Source: Nitrospirota bacterium (GTDB lineage Bacteria > Nitrospirota > Thermodesulfovibrionia > Thermodesulfovibrionales > JdFR-85). From it: DNA of 13,654 nt. Below the pieces are notes generated by a model that saw only the letters and a program-made list of their open reading frames with translations, searched no databases and was not told the origin of the DNA. This document shows, in pieces, positions 1-8,017 of the stretch. The stretch lies in the NCBI GenBank assembly GCA_015485235.1, contig WFTX01000261.1:1-13654 (forward strand), read 5' to 3'. Made by a program: the position numbers and the translations under genes. Numbering within the stretch: position 1 is the stretch's first letter; each line of letters begins with the position of its first letter.

Positions 1-1538
1 ATGGCAGAGGCCTTGTGTCCGAGCCTGAGCTTGAGGTGGCCGTTCCCCACGACCCTTGCGCTCAGTACTTCACATTTCCTCGCCCCAAGCAGAGGGGATG
101 GATTCCCGCAACCGAAGGGCTCCATCTGCTCAATCTCCCTTACAAGGGAAACGTTGACATCTCTGAGTGAAACGGTGGCATCAATGGTGAGAGCAGGTAT
201 GAGGTCTGTCCTGGTGAGGGTTTTCCCTATATGTTCGTTGATAGCCCTTTCAAATACAGGAAGGTCTTCCACCCTGAGCCTGAGCCCTGCAGCCTGCCTG
301 TGTCCTCCAAAAGAGATCAGGTAGTTCCGGCAGGAGGATATTCCGCTTAGAAGGTCGAAGGAAGGGATGCTCCGGGCAGAGCCCTTGGCGATTCCTTCCT
401 TTATGGAGAAGACAAAGCTTGGCCGGTAAAACTCCTCAGCCAGTCTTGAAGCCACAATACCCACTATCCCCTCATGCCATCCTTCAGATGCAAGCACAAT
501 GGAGAGATCATAGCCTTTTTCGTTCAGTAGATGAAGTGCCTCCTGATATATCTCCTCCTGAATGCCCTGTCGTTTCCGGTTGAGTTCGTCCAGATGGCTC
601 GCCCTTGCCATTGCATCCTCATATTCCTCGGCAAGGAGAAGGGAGATCACGTCTCTTGCCTTGTCAACCCTGCCAGAGGCGTTCAACCTCGGGATGATTG
701 TGAAGGCGAGCCTCCCGGCGGTTATGTCCCGTCCATTCAGGCGGGAGACCTCCCTGAGGGCAAGGATACCCGTCCTGGGAGATTCGTTTATCAATCTGAG
801 CCCTTCCCTGACAAGCACACGGTTTTCCCCTATAAGAGGGACAATATCGGCAATCGTTCCCAGGGTGGCAAGATCGATCAGAGGTATGGAACGCTCCCTT
901 CCGAGAAGTTCCGAGGCAAGCTTGAAGGCGACCATGGAGCCGGATATGAGGGATCCGGGATCAGTAATACGGGGGTTGATGACCAGGTCTGCCTCCGGGA
1001 TCAGAGGCTGGCCGGTTTTGTCCTTTTTGGGCTCATGGTGGTCTGTTATTATCGTTCTGATGCCTGCCTGCCTGGCAAGTGTTACCGCTTCGAAGGAGGT
1101 GATTCCGCAATCCACGGTTATTATCAGGTCTGTCCCTGTCCGGGCGGCATATTCCACACCGGGGGGATTGAACCCGTAACCGTGAGAGAGCCTCTCAGGG
1201 ATGAAATAGTCAACAGAGGCCCCCATGGACCGGAGCGCACTAACAAGTATGGCAGTCCCTGTCAGTCCGTCGGTATCATAATCGCCATGGATGAGGATTT
1301 TCTTCCCTGATGAGATCGCAGCCTTTATCATCTCCGCTGCCTCTCTCACACCCTGAAGTGCAGCGGGGTCCTCCATGTCTTCAATGGAGGGGTTGAGGAA
1401 GGCCCTGACTTCTGAAGGGGTCTTTATACCCCTGTTTATCAGGATCTGTGCGAATGCAGGAGAGACAGAAGAGGCCTTCGAGAGGTAATCTATGAACTCG
1501 GGGTTGGTCTTCTGGACGAACCACCTTCTGTCAGGCAT
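1..1538 (-). CDS. recJ: Single-stranded-DNA-specific exonuclease RecJ (C-terminus cut off by window edge)
   Basis: RecJ degrades single-stranded DNA 5' to 3' in the cytoplasm during recombinational repair (RecF pathway) and mismatch repair. The frame is open from ATG at 1538 to the left edge, giving 512 complete codons; the family is usually about 560-580 residues, so only the last part of the C-terminal domain is missing. Visible DHH-superfamily motifs are HGDYDTDG (about residues 84-91), TVDCG (about 141-145) and DHHEP (about 166-170), which bind the catalytic metals, and the DHHA1 motif GGHRQAAG at 411-418. The N-terminus (RRW, then PEF and SPAFAQILINRG) is typical of RecJ, and AGGGG lies just upstream of the ATG, which supports this start. 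It follows secF after about 100 bp with no clear terminator, so it is probably the last or a late gene of the yajC-secDF unit. The neighbourhood secDF-recJ is recurrent in bacteria (known, from memory). Confidence 0.95.
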   Translation of the reverse strand, partial: MPDRRWFVQKTNPEFIDYLSKASSVSPAFAQILINRGIKTPSEVRAFLNPSIEDMEDPAALQGVREAAEMIKAAISSGKKILIHGDYDTDGLTGTAILVSALRSMGASVDYFIPERLSHGYGFNPPGVEYAARTGTDLIITVDCGITSFEAVTLARQAGIRTIITDHHEPKKDKTGQPLIPEADLVINPRITDPGSLISGSMVAFKLASELLGRERSIPLIDLATLGTIADIVPLIGENRVLVREGLRLINESPRTGILALREVSRLNGRDITAGRLAFTIIPRLNASGRVDKARDVISLLLAEEYEDAMARASHLDELNRKRQGIQEEIYQEALHLLNEKGYDLSIVLASEGWHEGIVGIVASRLAEEFYRPSFVFSIKEGIAKGSARSIPSFDLLSGISSCRNYLISFGGHRQAAGLRLRVEDLPVFERAINEHIGKTLTRTDLIPALTIDATVSLRDVNVSLVREIEQMEPFGCGNPSPLLGARKCEVLSARVVGNGHLKLRLGHKASA

Positions 1539-1640
1539 GTACCAACCCCTGAAGGAGATATGTTGCCGGAATGGTTGAGAGCAGAAGGGAAGAGCCCTGA
1601 TGAAACCTCTTTCCCCTTGCCTTACCCATCGGCATCCATC

Positions 1641-2549
1641 TCACTTTCTGGCGGTTAAGGGTTTCTTCCAGAGCAGTACGATGGGGCTTGCAACGAAAAC
1701 AGAGGAGTAGGTTCCCACCAGTATCCCCAGTATCATCGCGAGGGCGAAATCATGGATTACCTCCCCGCCGAAGAGATACAGGGCCCCCGCGGCAAGCAGG
1801 GTGGTGAGGGATGTTACCAGCGTTCTTGAGAGCACCTCGTTGATGCTCCTGTTGAAGACCCCTGTGATGGACTCACGTGCCACAAACCGGAGGTTCTCCC
1901 TCACCCTGTCGAATACGACCACTGTATCTGTAAGTGAGTACCCGGCTATGGTGAGAAGGGCGCTCACGAGGATGAGGTTTATCTCCTTGCCCATCAGGTT
2001 GAAAATACCAAGGACTGCCAGCACATCATGGAAAGTGGCCGCCGTTGCACCCACACTGAACCTAAAGCGGAACCTCCAGGCGATGTAGATTAGTATGCCT
2101 GCTGTTGCTGCAAGTATCGCCCACATGGCGTCCTGCCGGAGTTTCGACCCTACCTTCGGGCCGATCTCCGTGGTGGAGTCGACTGTTATGGGGTTGTCTT
2201 TGAAGCCTGCCCTGAGTGAAGTGATTATCTTTTCAGAGAGGCCTCCGAGCTTCTCCTCCTTTTTCTTTATTTTTATGAGAACCTTGTTGACGGCAGGGAA
2301 GTCCTGGAGGTCGAACCCCTTGATTCCGGCTGTTTCCAGCACATTTCTGACCTCCTGGAGGGTAACGGGTTTTTCAAACTTGAGCTGGACCGCCGTTCCC
2401 CCTGCAAAATCTATCCCGAGGTTTGCCGAACCGGTCCAGATCTGGATGATCGCCAGTATCCCCAGAGCCACCAGAATGCCCGAAACGGCCAGGGTGAATT
2501 TTCTGAGTCCCATGAAGTCTATCTTTGTCTTTCTTACGATTTCTATCAT
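1641..2549 (-). CDS. secF: Protein translocase subunit SecF
   Basis: SecF is an RND-type inner-membrane protein that, with SecD, uses the proton gradient to help pull exported proteins through SecYEG and release them outside. The 302-residue length is normal. A first membrane helix (about 17-38) is followed by the family motif LGIDFAGG (44-51), a soluble periplasmic part, then five hydrophobic segments from about 140 to 295. The RND signature TVVVFDRVREN and the conserved NRSINEVLSRTLVTS stretch are present. The ATG overlaps the secD stop as ATGA, a 4-bp overlap that implies translational coupling and roughly equal output of the two partners. Nothing looks truncated. SecD and SecF are separate here, not fused as in Bacillus. 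Confidence 0.97.
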   Translation of the reverse strand: MIEIVRKTKIDFMGLRKFTLAVSGILVALGILAIIQIWTGSANLGIDFAGGTAVQLKFEKPVTLQEVRNVLETAGIKGFDLQDFPAVNKVLIKIKKKEEKLGGLSEKIITSLRAGFKDNPITVDSTTEIGPKVGSKLRQDAMWAILAATAGILIYIAWRFRFRFSVGATAATFHDVLAVLGIFNLMGKEINLILVSALLTIAGYSLTDTVVVFDRVRENLRFVARESITGVFNRSINEVLSRTLVTSLTTLLAAGALYLFGGEVIHDFALAMILGILVGTYSSVFVASPIVLLWKKPLTARK

Positions 2550-4165
2550 ATGCTCAGCTTTTTGACCTCCCTTCTTGAGTTTATGATATCGAAGACCGTC
2601 TTCGTGCCGATCAGTGCAGTAAAGAGGTTGATGGCCACACCAAGGCTGAGGGTGACGGCAAAGCCCTTGATGGGCCCTGTTCCGAACTGAAAGAGGACGG
2701 CCGCTGTGATGAGTGTGGTCACATGGGAGTCCACAATGGTAATGAATGCCTTGTCGTAGCCGGAGTCCACGGCAGCCCTGGGCGTCTTTCCGGCCCTCAG
2801 TTCCTCACGCATCCTTTCGAACATCAGTACGTTGGAGTCCACGGCCATGCCGATGGCAAGTATGATACCGGCGATGCCGGGCAAGGTAAGGGTGGCATTC
2901 AGGAAGGCCATCGCCCCGAGGAGGAGTATCACGTTAAGAACCATGGCAAGATCAGCGATCAGCCCCGACATCCTGTAGTAGATGAACATGAAGACGACAA
3001 CAAGCAGGACGGCTATTATTCCGGCCTTCTTGCCTGCCTCAATGGAGTCACGCCCGAGAGATGGGCCGACAGTGACGTTCTGGAGGAGCTTTACAGGTGC
3101 AGGAAGGGCACCGGCCCTCAGGACGATCGCAAGGTCCTTCGCCTCTTCCATGGAGAAGGCGCCGCTTATCTGGGCGTTTCCGCCGGCTATCCGCTCCCTG
3201 ATAACCGGAGCAGAATAGACATTGCCGTCAAGGATGATCGCCAGCCGCTTCTGAACATACTTCCCGGTTATCTCCTCGAATAGCTTGGCACCGGCACTGT
3301 TGAACGAGAGGGAGACATAGGGTTCATTGAACCGCTGGTCAATGGCGATCCGGGCCTCGGAAAGGAGGTCTCCCGTAAGGAGTATCTCCTTCTTCAGCAG
3401 AAAGGGCCGCTTTGTGACCTCTCCCGTCTCTTTATTGAATATGCGCTGAAAGAGGATAACATCATCCTCCGGGATCCTGTCCTTGAATTTCTGTATGAGT
3501 TCTTCCTCTTCACCGGGCCTTATCGAGGCAGGCAGTTCAGCCGCTACCGGGGCCTCGTCGTCAACGAGCCTGAACTCAAGCTGGGCGGTCTTCCCAATAA
3601 GCTGGATAGCCCTCTTGGGGTCTTTGTAACCGGGGAGCTGGACCACTATCTCGTTTTCACCCTGTCTATGTATAACCGGTTCAGCCACACCGAACTGGTC
3701 AACCCTGTTCCTGATTGTCTCAAGGGCCTGGTCGGTGGCATTGTCCTTTATCCGCTTTGCCTCTTCGGCAGAGAGCCGGAATATCAGGCTGTCACCGACC
3801 GTTGTGCTCTCCAGTGTCGGATAGGTATCAAGGACTGCCTGGCGTACTTCAGGGGAGTTGGGAGATATGATTATGTCTTTCCCCTCTCTCTTGACCTCCA
3901 CGGTGAGCTTCCGTTTTTCCAGGACATCCCTGATCCTCTGAGCGGTCCTTTCTGTTGTTATTTCCACCGCCCGGTCACCTTCAACCTCGAAGACAAGGTG
4001 TATCCCTCCCTGGAGATCAAGCCCGAGGGCGATGCCGCGGTTGGGGAGGTTGTCCTTCCACCACTGTGGCATGTACTTGAAAAGAGGGGTGTTTGGTAAG
4101 AAGAAGATAAAGGCAAGGATCAATGTGCCTATGATCAGCCCGAGTCGCCACTTAATGTTCTTCAT
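2546..4165 (-). CDS. secD: Protein translocase subunit SecD
   Basis: SecD is the larger partner of SecF in the inner-membrane complex that supports late steps of Sec export. It has 539 residues, between the short (about 400) and long (about 615, E. coli) forms. One N-terminal helix (about 9-27) leads to LGLDLQGG (47-54), the D1 motif. A large periplasmic region follows, with the conserved RNRVDQFGVAEP and QLPGYKDP elements, and then five membrane helices from about residue 375 that include the D4 signature GIAGIILAIGMAVDSNVL and FGTGPIKGFAVTL. The start is firm: a perfect AAGGAGG lies 5 bases before the ATG, and this ribosome site contains the TAA stop of the upstream HD gene. Its last bases overlap the secF start. 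Confidence 0.97.
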   Translation of the reverse strand: MKNIKWRLGLIIGTLILAFIFFLPNTPLFKYMPQWWKDNLPNRGIALGLDLQGGIHLVFEVEGDRAVEITTERTAQRIRDVLEKRKLTVEVKREGKDIIISPNSPEVRQAVLDTYPTLESTTVGDSLIFRLSAEEAKRIKDNATDQALETIRNRVDQFGVAEPVIHRQGENEIVVQLPGYKDPKRAIQLIGKTAQLEFRLVDDEAPVAAELPASIRPGEEEELIQKFKDRIPEDDVILFQRIFNKETGEVTKRPFLLKKEILLTGDLLSEARIAIDQRFNEPYVSLSFNSAGAKLFEEITGKYVQKRLAIILDGNVYSAPVIRERIAGGNAQISGAFSMEEAKDLAIVLRAGALPAPVKLLQNVTVGPSLGRDSIEAGKKAGIIAVLLVVVFMFIYYRMSGLIADLAMVLNVILLLGAMAFLNATLTLPGIAGIILAIGMAVDSNVLMFERMREELRAGKTPRAAVDSGYDKAFITIVDSHVTTLITAAVLFQFGTGPIKGFAVTLSLGVAINLFTALIGTKTVFDIINSRREVKKLSI

Positions 4166-4174
4166 CTATCCTCC

Positions 4175-4873
4175 TTATGCCATCCTTGTGTTGTTTATCA
4201 GGAGATGAAATTCCGTCCCCAGGACCCTTGCAGCCTGTCTGCAGGCGGTCATCCTTGAGAGAAAGATCTCAAAATACTCGATAACCGGAGATATCCTCGT
4301 GTCGATCACCAGAGAGAGGGTGATCAGCTTTTCTTCAGGGCTTACCGAGAGATCGGACTCTGTAGCTGCAAAGTTGACCCTGTCATGGATGTCCTCTTTC
4401 ACCATGGACGGATTCCTTACCCGGCTTCTGTGTACATCCGATTTATCGGCTATCAGCAGGGCTGCCGAAACCTCGTCCGGGATCGCCCCTTCGCTCTCTT
4501 CGTGAATTACGATCGCCGTCATTATCCTTGTTGTAGCCTCAAGCCCGAAGCCTGTCTCCTCAAGGATCTCCTTTGCAAGGAGAGCCCCCGTTTTATGGTG
4601 CTGCTTCCTTCCGAGCATGTTGCCGATATCATGGAGATATCCGGCGGCAGCAGCGATCGAGGCCTTTTCCTCCGGATATCCAAGTTCCTTCAGAATACTG
4701 TAAGCCGTCCTTGAGACTATACTACAATGTCTGAGCCCATGCTCGGTGTATCCGATGATTTCGAGATACCTGTCCGCCGCCGCGATGTAGTGGCGGGCCC
4801 GTCTGCTTTCAAAAAGCCTTTCTATTTCGGGAGTCAGATCATTCCTCTTCGGATGTTGCCCTGAGAGTTGCAA
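4175..4873 (-). CDS. HD-domain phosphohydrolase of unknown substrate
   Basis: This is a soluble HD-superfamily metal-dependent phosphohydrolase of up to 232 residues. Visible metal-site features are the histidine in GLRHC (H49), the HD pair in LHDIGN (H81-D82), QHHKTG (91-96), the histidine in VIHEE (H124) and a late aspartate in IADKSD (about 142-147). The substrate cannot be read from the sequence; family members act on nucleotides or cyclic nucleotides. It lacks the full HD-GYP signature, so it should not be called a c-di-GMP phosphodiesterase. The start is uncertain: TTG at 4873 overlaps the end of yajC by 35 bp and has no clear ribosome site, whereas a CTG at 4837 (giving TPEIERLFE) sits 6 bases after AAGAGGA and just past the yajC stop. 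There is no ATG candidate near. It ends inside the secD ribosome site, so it is part of the yajC-secDF unit. Confidence 0.85.
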   Translation of the reverse strand: MQLSGQHPKRNDLTPEIERLFESRRARHYIAAADRYLEIIGYTEHGLRHCSIVSRTAYSILKELGYPEEKASIAAAAGYLHDIGNMLGRKQHHKTGALLAKEILEETGFGLEATTRIMTAIVIHEESEGAIPDEVSAALLIADKSDVHRSRVRNPSMVKEDIHDRVNFAATESDLSVSPEEKLITLSLVIDTRISPVIEYFEIFLSRMTACRQAARVLGTEFHLLINNTRMA

Positions 4874-5174
4874 TGTATGCCTTCCCGAGTTTGATCTTTA
4901 CGTTCTCAGCTATCTTGAGGGTTACCGTCTTGTCACCCACAGAGTCTACCACACCGTAGATTCCACCCGAAGTTATTACCTTGTCCCCCTTCTTCAGTGC
5001 TTCGAGCATCTCCTTGTGCTGTTTTGCCCTCTTCTGCTGGGGCCGGATGAGGAGGAAGTAGAAGATTGCAAAGATGATGATCAGGGGGAGAAAACTGGTT
5101 ATGAGTGACTGCGGGCCACCCTGGGCGCCACCCTGAGGAGCGGGTCCCAATGCCCAGGCTATTGCATCAAACAT
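4839..5174 (-). CDS. yajC: Preprotein translocase accessory subunit YajC
   Basis: YajC is a small single-pass inner-membrane protein that co-purifies with SecDF. The 111 residues match the family. After a Gly/Pro/Gln-rich N-terminus, one hydrophobic helix spans about 24-43, followed immediately by the hallmark RPQQKR (44-49) and a small cytoplasmic beta-rich domain with GDKVITSGGIYG (63-74). GGAGGTGA lies close before the ATG, making the start firm. It is the first gene of the minus-strand unit: the promoter at 5251-5280 lies about 75 bp upstream, and the HD gene begins at or inside its 3' end. Confidence 0.96.
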   Translation of the reverse strand: MFDAIAWALGPAPQGGAQGGPQSLITSFLPLIIIFAIFYFLLIRPQQKRAKQHKEMLEALKKGDKVITSGGIYGVVDSVGDKTVTLKIAENVKIKLGKAYIATLRATSEEE

Positions 5175-5201
5175 GATTCACCTCCGGTTTTTGTTCAGAT
5201 T

Positions 5202-5213
5202 CCCCGACAGGGG
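5202..5213 (-). other. Small GC hairpin in the yajC leader
   Basis: Four C and four G flank a 4-base loop (CCCC-gaca-GGGG on the plus strand), lying in the predicted 5' untranslated region of yajC between the promoter and its ribosome site. It is short, and a role in mRNA stability or translation is only possible. Confidence 0.3.
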
Positions 5214-5250
5214 TTGATAAGCCTTGATCTCTGATGTCAATAAACTCGTT

Positions 5251-5280
5251 ATTATAGTGTTTTGGGTCTCATATTTTCAA
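5251..5280 (-). promoter_or_regulatory. Sigma-70-type promoter of the yajC-HD-secD-secF-recJ unit
   Basis: Reading the minus strand, TTGAAA (5280-5275, five of six to the -35 consensus) is followed after 18 bases by a perfect TATAAT (5256-5251). It points at yajC and leaves a leader of roughly 70 bases. The match is good enough to name it the main promoter of the unit, by inference. Confidence 0.75.
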
Positions 5281-5302
5281 TAAAAATGCTTAATATTGTT
5301 GC

Positions 5303-5321
5303 ATAAAGGTTGAACTTTTAT
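5303..5321. promoter_or_regulatory. 19-bp imperfect palindrome upstream of secA (possible operator or leader hairpin)
   Basis: ATAAAGGTT and AACTTTTAT flank a single central G. The arms are complementary at eight of nine positions, and the ninth is a G-U pair if transcribed. It ends 14 bases before the secA ATG, in an AT-rich stretch. It could be a repressor site or a fold that shields the secA start; neither is shown. Confidence 0.4.
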
Positions 5322-5335
5322 TTAAGATTAATGAT

Positions 5336-8017
5336 ATGGTAGCCATATTAAAGAAGATTTTCGGGACGAAGAACGAGAGGGAACTCAAGCGGATTCAACC
5401 TGTTGTGGAGCAGATAAACAGTCTTGAGCCCTCGATTGCACCCCTTTCAGATGCCGAACTCAGAAAGATGACAGACCAGTTCCGGGAGAGGCTCGAAAAG
5501 GGTGAGGACCTCGACGATCTGCTCCCTGAGGCCTTTGCCGTTGTGCGGGAGACGGCGAAGAGGCTGATGAACATGAGGCACTTTGATGTCCAGTTGATCG
5601 GGGGAGTGGTGCTTCATGAAGGCAAGATTGCCGAGATGAAGACCGGTGAAGGAAAGACCCTTGTTGCCACTCTTCCTGTCTATCTGAATGCCCTGGAAGG
5701 TCGAGGGGTGCACGTTGTGACGGTAAATGACTATCTTGCCAGGAGGGACGCCCAGTGGATGGGTCCGATCTATCATCACCTCGGTCTGAGTATAGGGGTG
5801 ATTCAGCACGATGCATCATTTCTCTACGACCCTGATTTCCGGACTGAGGAAAAGGGTTTTGACCGGCTGAGGCCGTGCTCGAGGAAGGAGGCCTATGATG
5901 CCGACATCACCTATGGGACAAACAACGAGTTCGGTTTTGACTACCTCCGGGACAACATGAAATATGAAATAGGTGACTACTGCCAGCGGGAGCTGAATTA
6001 TGCGATAGTGGACGAGGTTGACAGTATCCTCATAGACGAGGCAAGGACTCCCCTCATCATATCCGGCCCTTCCGAGGAGTCCACGGGGAAATACTACAGG
6101 ATAGACAAGATCATTCCCAAACTAAGGAAGGATGAGGACTTCACCATTGACGAGAAGGCGAAGACGGCTATCCTTACGGAAGAGGGGAGCCTGAAGGTGG
6201 AGAAACTCCTTGGGGTTGAGAACCTCTTTGATCCGACGAATATCGAGCTTGTCCATCACGTCCTCCAGGGTCTCAGGGCACATCACCTCTACAAGAGGGA
6301 TGTGGATTATGTTGTGAAGAACGGTCAGGTAATCATCGTTGATGAGTTTACAGGAAGATTGATGCCCGGTCGGAGGTGGTCCGACGGACTTCACCAGGCG
6401 ATTGAGGCCAAGGAGGGAGTAAAGATAGAGAGCGAGAACCAGACACTCGCCACAATAACATTCCAGAACTACTTCAGGATGTACAACAAGCTTGCCGGAA
6501 TGACCGGTACGGCCGATACAGAGGCAGAGGAGTTCGCCAAGATATACGATCTTGATGTGGTGGTGATCCCGACGAACAGGCCTATGATAAGGAAGGATTA
6601 CCCTGACATGATATACAAGACTGAACAGGCCAAGTTCAAGGCGGTGATCAACGAGATTGTGGACTGCTATGAAAGGGGACAGCCCGTCCTTGTGGGGACC
6701 ATATCCATCGAGAAGTCGGAACTCCTGAGCAGGATGCTCAGGAAAAAGAAGATTCCCCACTCGGTTCTGAACGCCAAGTACCATGACAGGGAGGCGGAGA
6801 TTGTTGCCCAGGCCGGGAGGCCATCGGCAATAACGATTGCCACCAACATGGCAGGCAGGGGAACGGATATCGTTCTTGGAGGAAACCCTGCCGGGCTGGC
6901 AAAGGAATTTCTGAAAGACAAAAAGGAGCCCTCCGACGATGACTGGAAAGAGGCCCTCAGGAAGGCGGAGGAACTCTGCCGGAGAGACCGTGAGAAGGTG
7001 GTCCAGGCGGGGGGGCTACACATACTCGGAACGGAAAGGCATGAGGCAAGAAGGATAGACAACCAGCTCCGGGGGCGTTCCGGGAGGCAGGGTGACCCGG
7101 GTTCTTCAAGATTCTACCTCTCCCTTGAAGATGACCTGATGAGGATATTCGGCTCGGACCGGATCTCGGGCCTGATGGGGAAGCTGGGAATGGATGAGGA
7201 TGTTCCCATTGAGAACAAGATGGTCTCCAGGGCGATCGAGAATGCCCAGAAGAAGGTGGAGACCCACAACTTCGAGATCAGGAAACACCTCCTTGAATAC
7301 GACGATGTAATGAACAAGCAGCGAATGGAGATTTACGCTTTCCGGAGGGAGATACTGGAGGCAGAGTCTCTGAGGGAGAGGGTTGAAGAAATGGTCGGCG
7401 AGGTAGTGGATGGCCTGCTGCTGACGCACTGTCCTGAGGACAGGCATGCAGAGTACTGGGACATGGACGAGCTTTCCAACGCAGTCTACGGGATCTTCGG
7501 GTTCAAGCCCGTGACAATCAGTGATATACAGGGTATCGAAGCCCTCAGGGAGCAGCTCATCAGGGAGGTGATGGATTACTACAGGAGGAAGGAGGAGGAT
7601 GCCGGGCCCGAGGTGATCCGTTACCTTGAGAAGGTGGTGATGCTCCAGGTTGTTGATACACAGTGGAAGGACCACCTCCTTGCGATGGACCACCTGAAGG
7701 AAGGGATAGGGCTGAGGGGTTATGGGCAGAAGGACCCTCTTGTGGAATACAAGAGAGAGGCCTTTGACATGTTTGTAGATATGACTGAGAGGATAAAGAC
7801 CGAGATCCTCACCAGGCTGTTCAGGATACAGGTCAGGACGGAAGATGAGGCCGAACGGATATCGGTCCGGAGGAAGACCCCTCTCATCCTGAGCCGTGGG
7901 GGAGGCGATGGAGAAAGGCCCAAACCTGTCAAAAAGACGAAGAAGGTTGGAAGGAACGAACCCTGTCCATGCGGCAGCGGCAAAAAATACAAGAAGTGTT
8001 GCGGCCTGAATGCATAG
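5336..8017 (+). CDS. secA: Protein translocase ATPase SecA
   Basis: SecA is the cytoplasmic motor that binds preproteins and pushes them through SecYEG using ATP. It has 893 residues, the usual size. In order: N-terminal KKIFGTKNEREL; Walker A MKTGEGKT (101-108); the DEAD-like motif DEVDSILIDEARTP (about 225-238); the preprotein cross-linking domain; VDEFTGRLMPGRRWSDGLHQA; the second nucleotide-binding domain with NMAGRGTDI and the arginine-finger region QLRGRSGRQGDPG; the helical scaffold and wing; and a C-terminal linker ending in the zinc-binding SEC-C motif CPCGSGKKYKKCCG, which contacts SecB or ribosomes in other species. The ATG at 5336 fits the family N-terminus, but no Shine-Dalgarno sequence is visible before it. 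It is divergent from yajC-secDF and overlaps the next gene by 8 bp. Confidence 0.98.
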   Translation: MVAILKKIFGTKNERELKRIQPVVEQINSLEPSIAPLSDAELRKMTDQFRERLEKGEDLDDLLPEAFAVVRETAKRLMNMRHFDVQLIGGVVLHEGKIAEMKTGEGKTLVATLPVYLNALEGRGVHVVTVNDYLARRDAQWMGPIYHHLGLSIGVIQHDASFLYDPDFRTEEKGFDRLRPCSRKEAYDADITYGTNNEFGFDYLRDNMKYEIGDYCQRELNYAIVDEVDSILIDEARTPLIISGPSEESTGKYYRIDKIIPKLRKDEDFTIDEKAKTAILTEEGSLKVEKLLGVENLFDPTNIELVHHVLQGLRAHHLYKRDVDYVVKNGQVIIVDEFTGRLMPGRRWSDGLHQAIEAKEGVKIESENQTLATITFQNYFRMYNKLAGMTGTADTEAEEFAKIYDLDVVVIPTNRPMIRKDYPDMIYKTEQAKFKAVINEIVDCYERGQPVLVGTISIEKSELLSRMLRKKKIPHSVLNAKYHDREAEIVAQAGRPSAITIATNMAGRGTDIVLGGNPAGLAKEFLKDKKEPSDDDWKEALRKAEELCRRDREKVVQAGGLHILGTERHEARRIDNQLRGRSGRQGDPGSSRFYLSLEDDLMRIFGSDRISGLMGKLGMDEDVPIENKMVSRAIENAQKKVETHNFEIRKHLLEYDDVMNKQRMEIYAFRREILEAESLRERVEEMVGEVVDGLLLTHCPEDRHAEYWDMDELSNAVYGIFGFKPVTISDIQGIEALREQLIREVMDYYRRKEEDAGPEVIRYLEKVVMLQVVDTQWKDHLLAMDHLKEGIGLRGYGQKDPLVEYKREAFDMFVDMTERIKTEILTRLFRIQVRTEDEAERISVRRKTPLILSRGGGDGERPKPVKKTKKVGRNEPCPCGSGKKYKKCCGLNA

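Noticed and set aside
531..1310. Long plus-strand open frames (531-1310 and 562-1179)
   Set aside because: They lie antisense to recJ, whose frame shows conserved DHH motifs throughout; their translations have no recognisable domain.
1539..1640. Terminator between secF and recJ
   Set aside because: Only a 5-bp stem (AAGAG/CTCTT) with a long loop and no T-run is seen, so recJ is taken as part of the same transcript.
2723..3283. 186-codon plus-strand open frame
   Set aside because: It is antisense to secD, which has clear family motifs here; no plausible ribosome site or domain.
4175..4873. HD-GYP c-di-GMP phosphodiesterase
   Set aside because: The HHxxxDGxGYP signature is missing; only a basic HD metal site is visible.
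6122..6784. 220-codon minus-strand open frame, and another of 195 codons at 7106-7693
   Set aside because: Both are antisense to secA; high-GC codon bias leaves such frames open, and the products are unlike any family.
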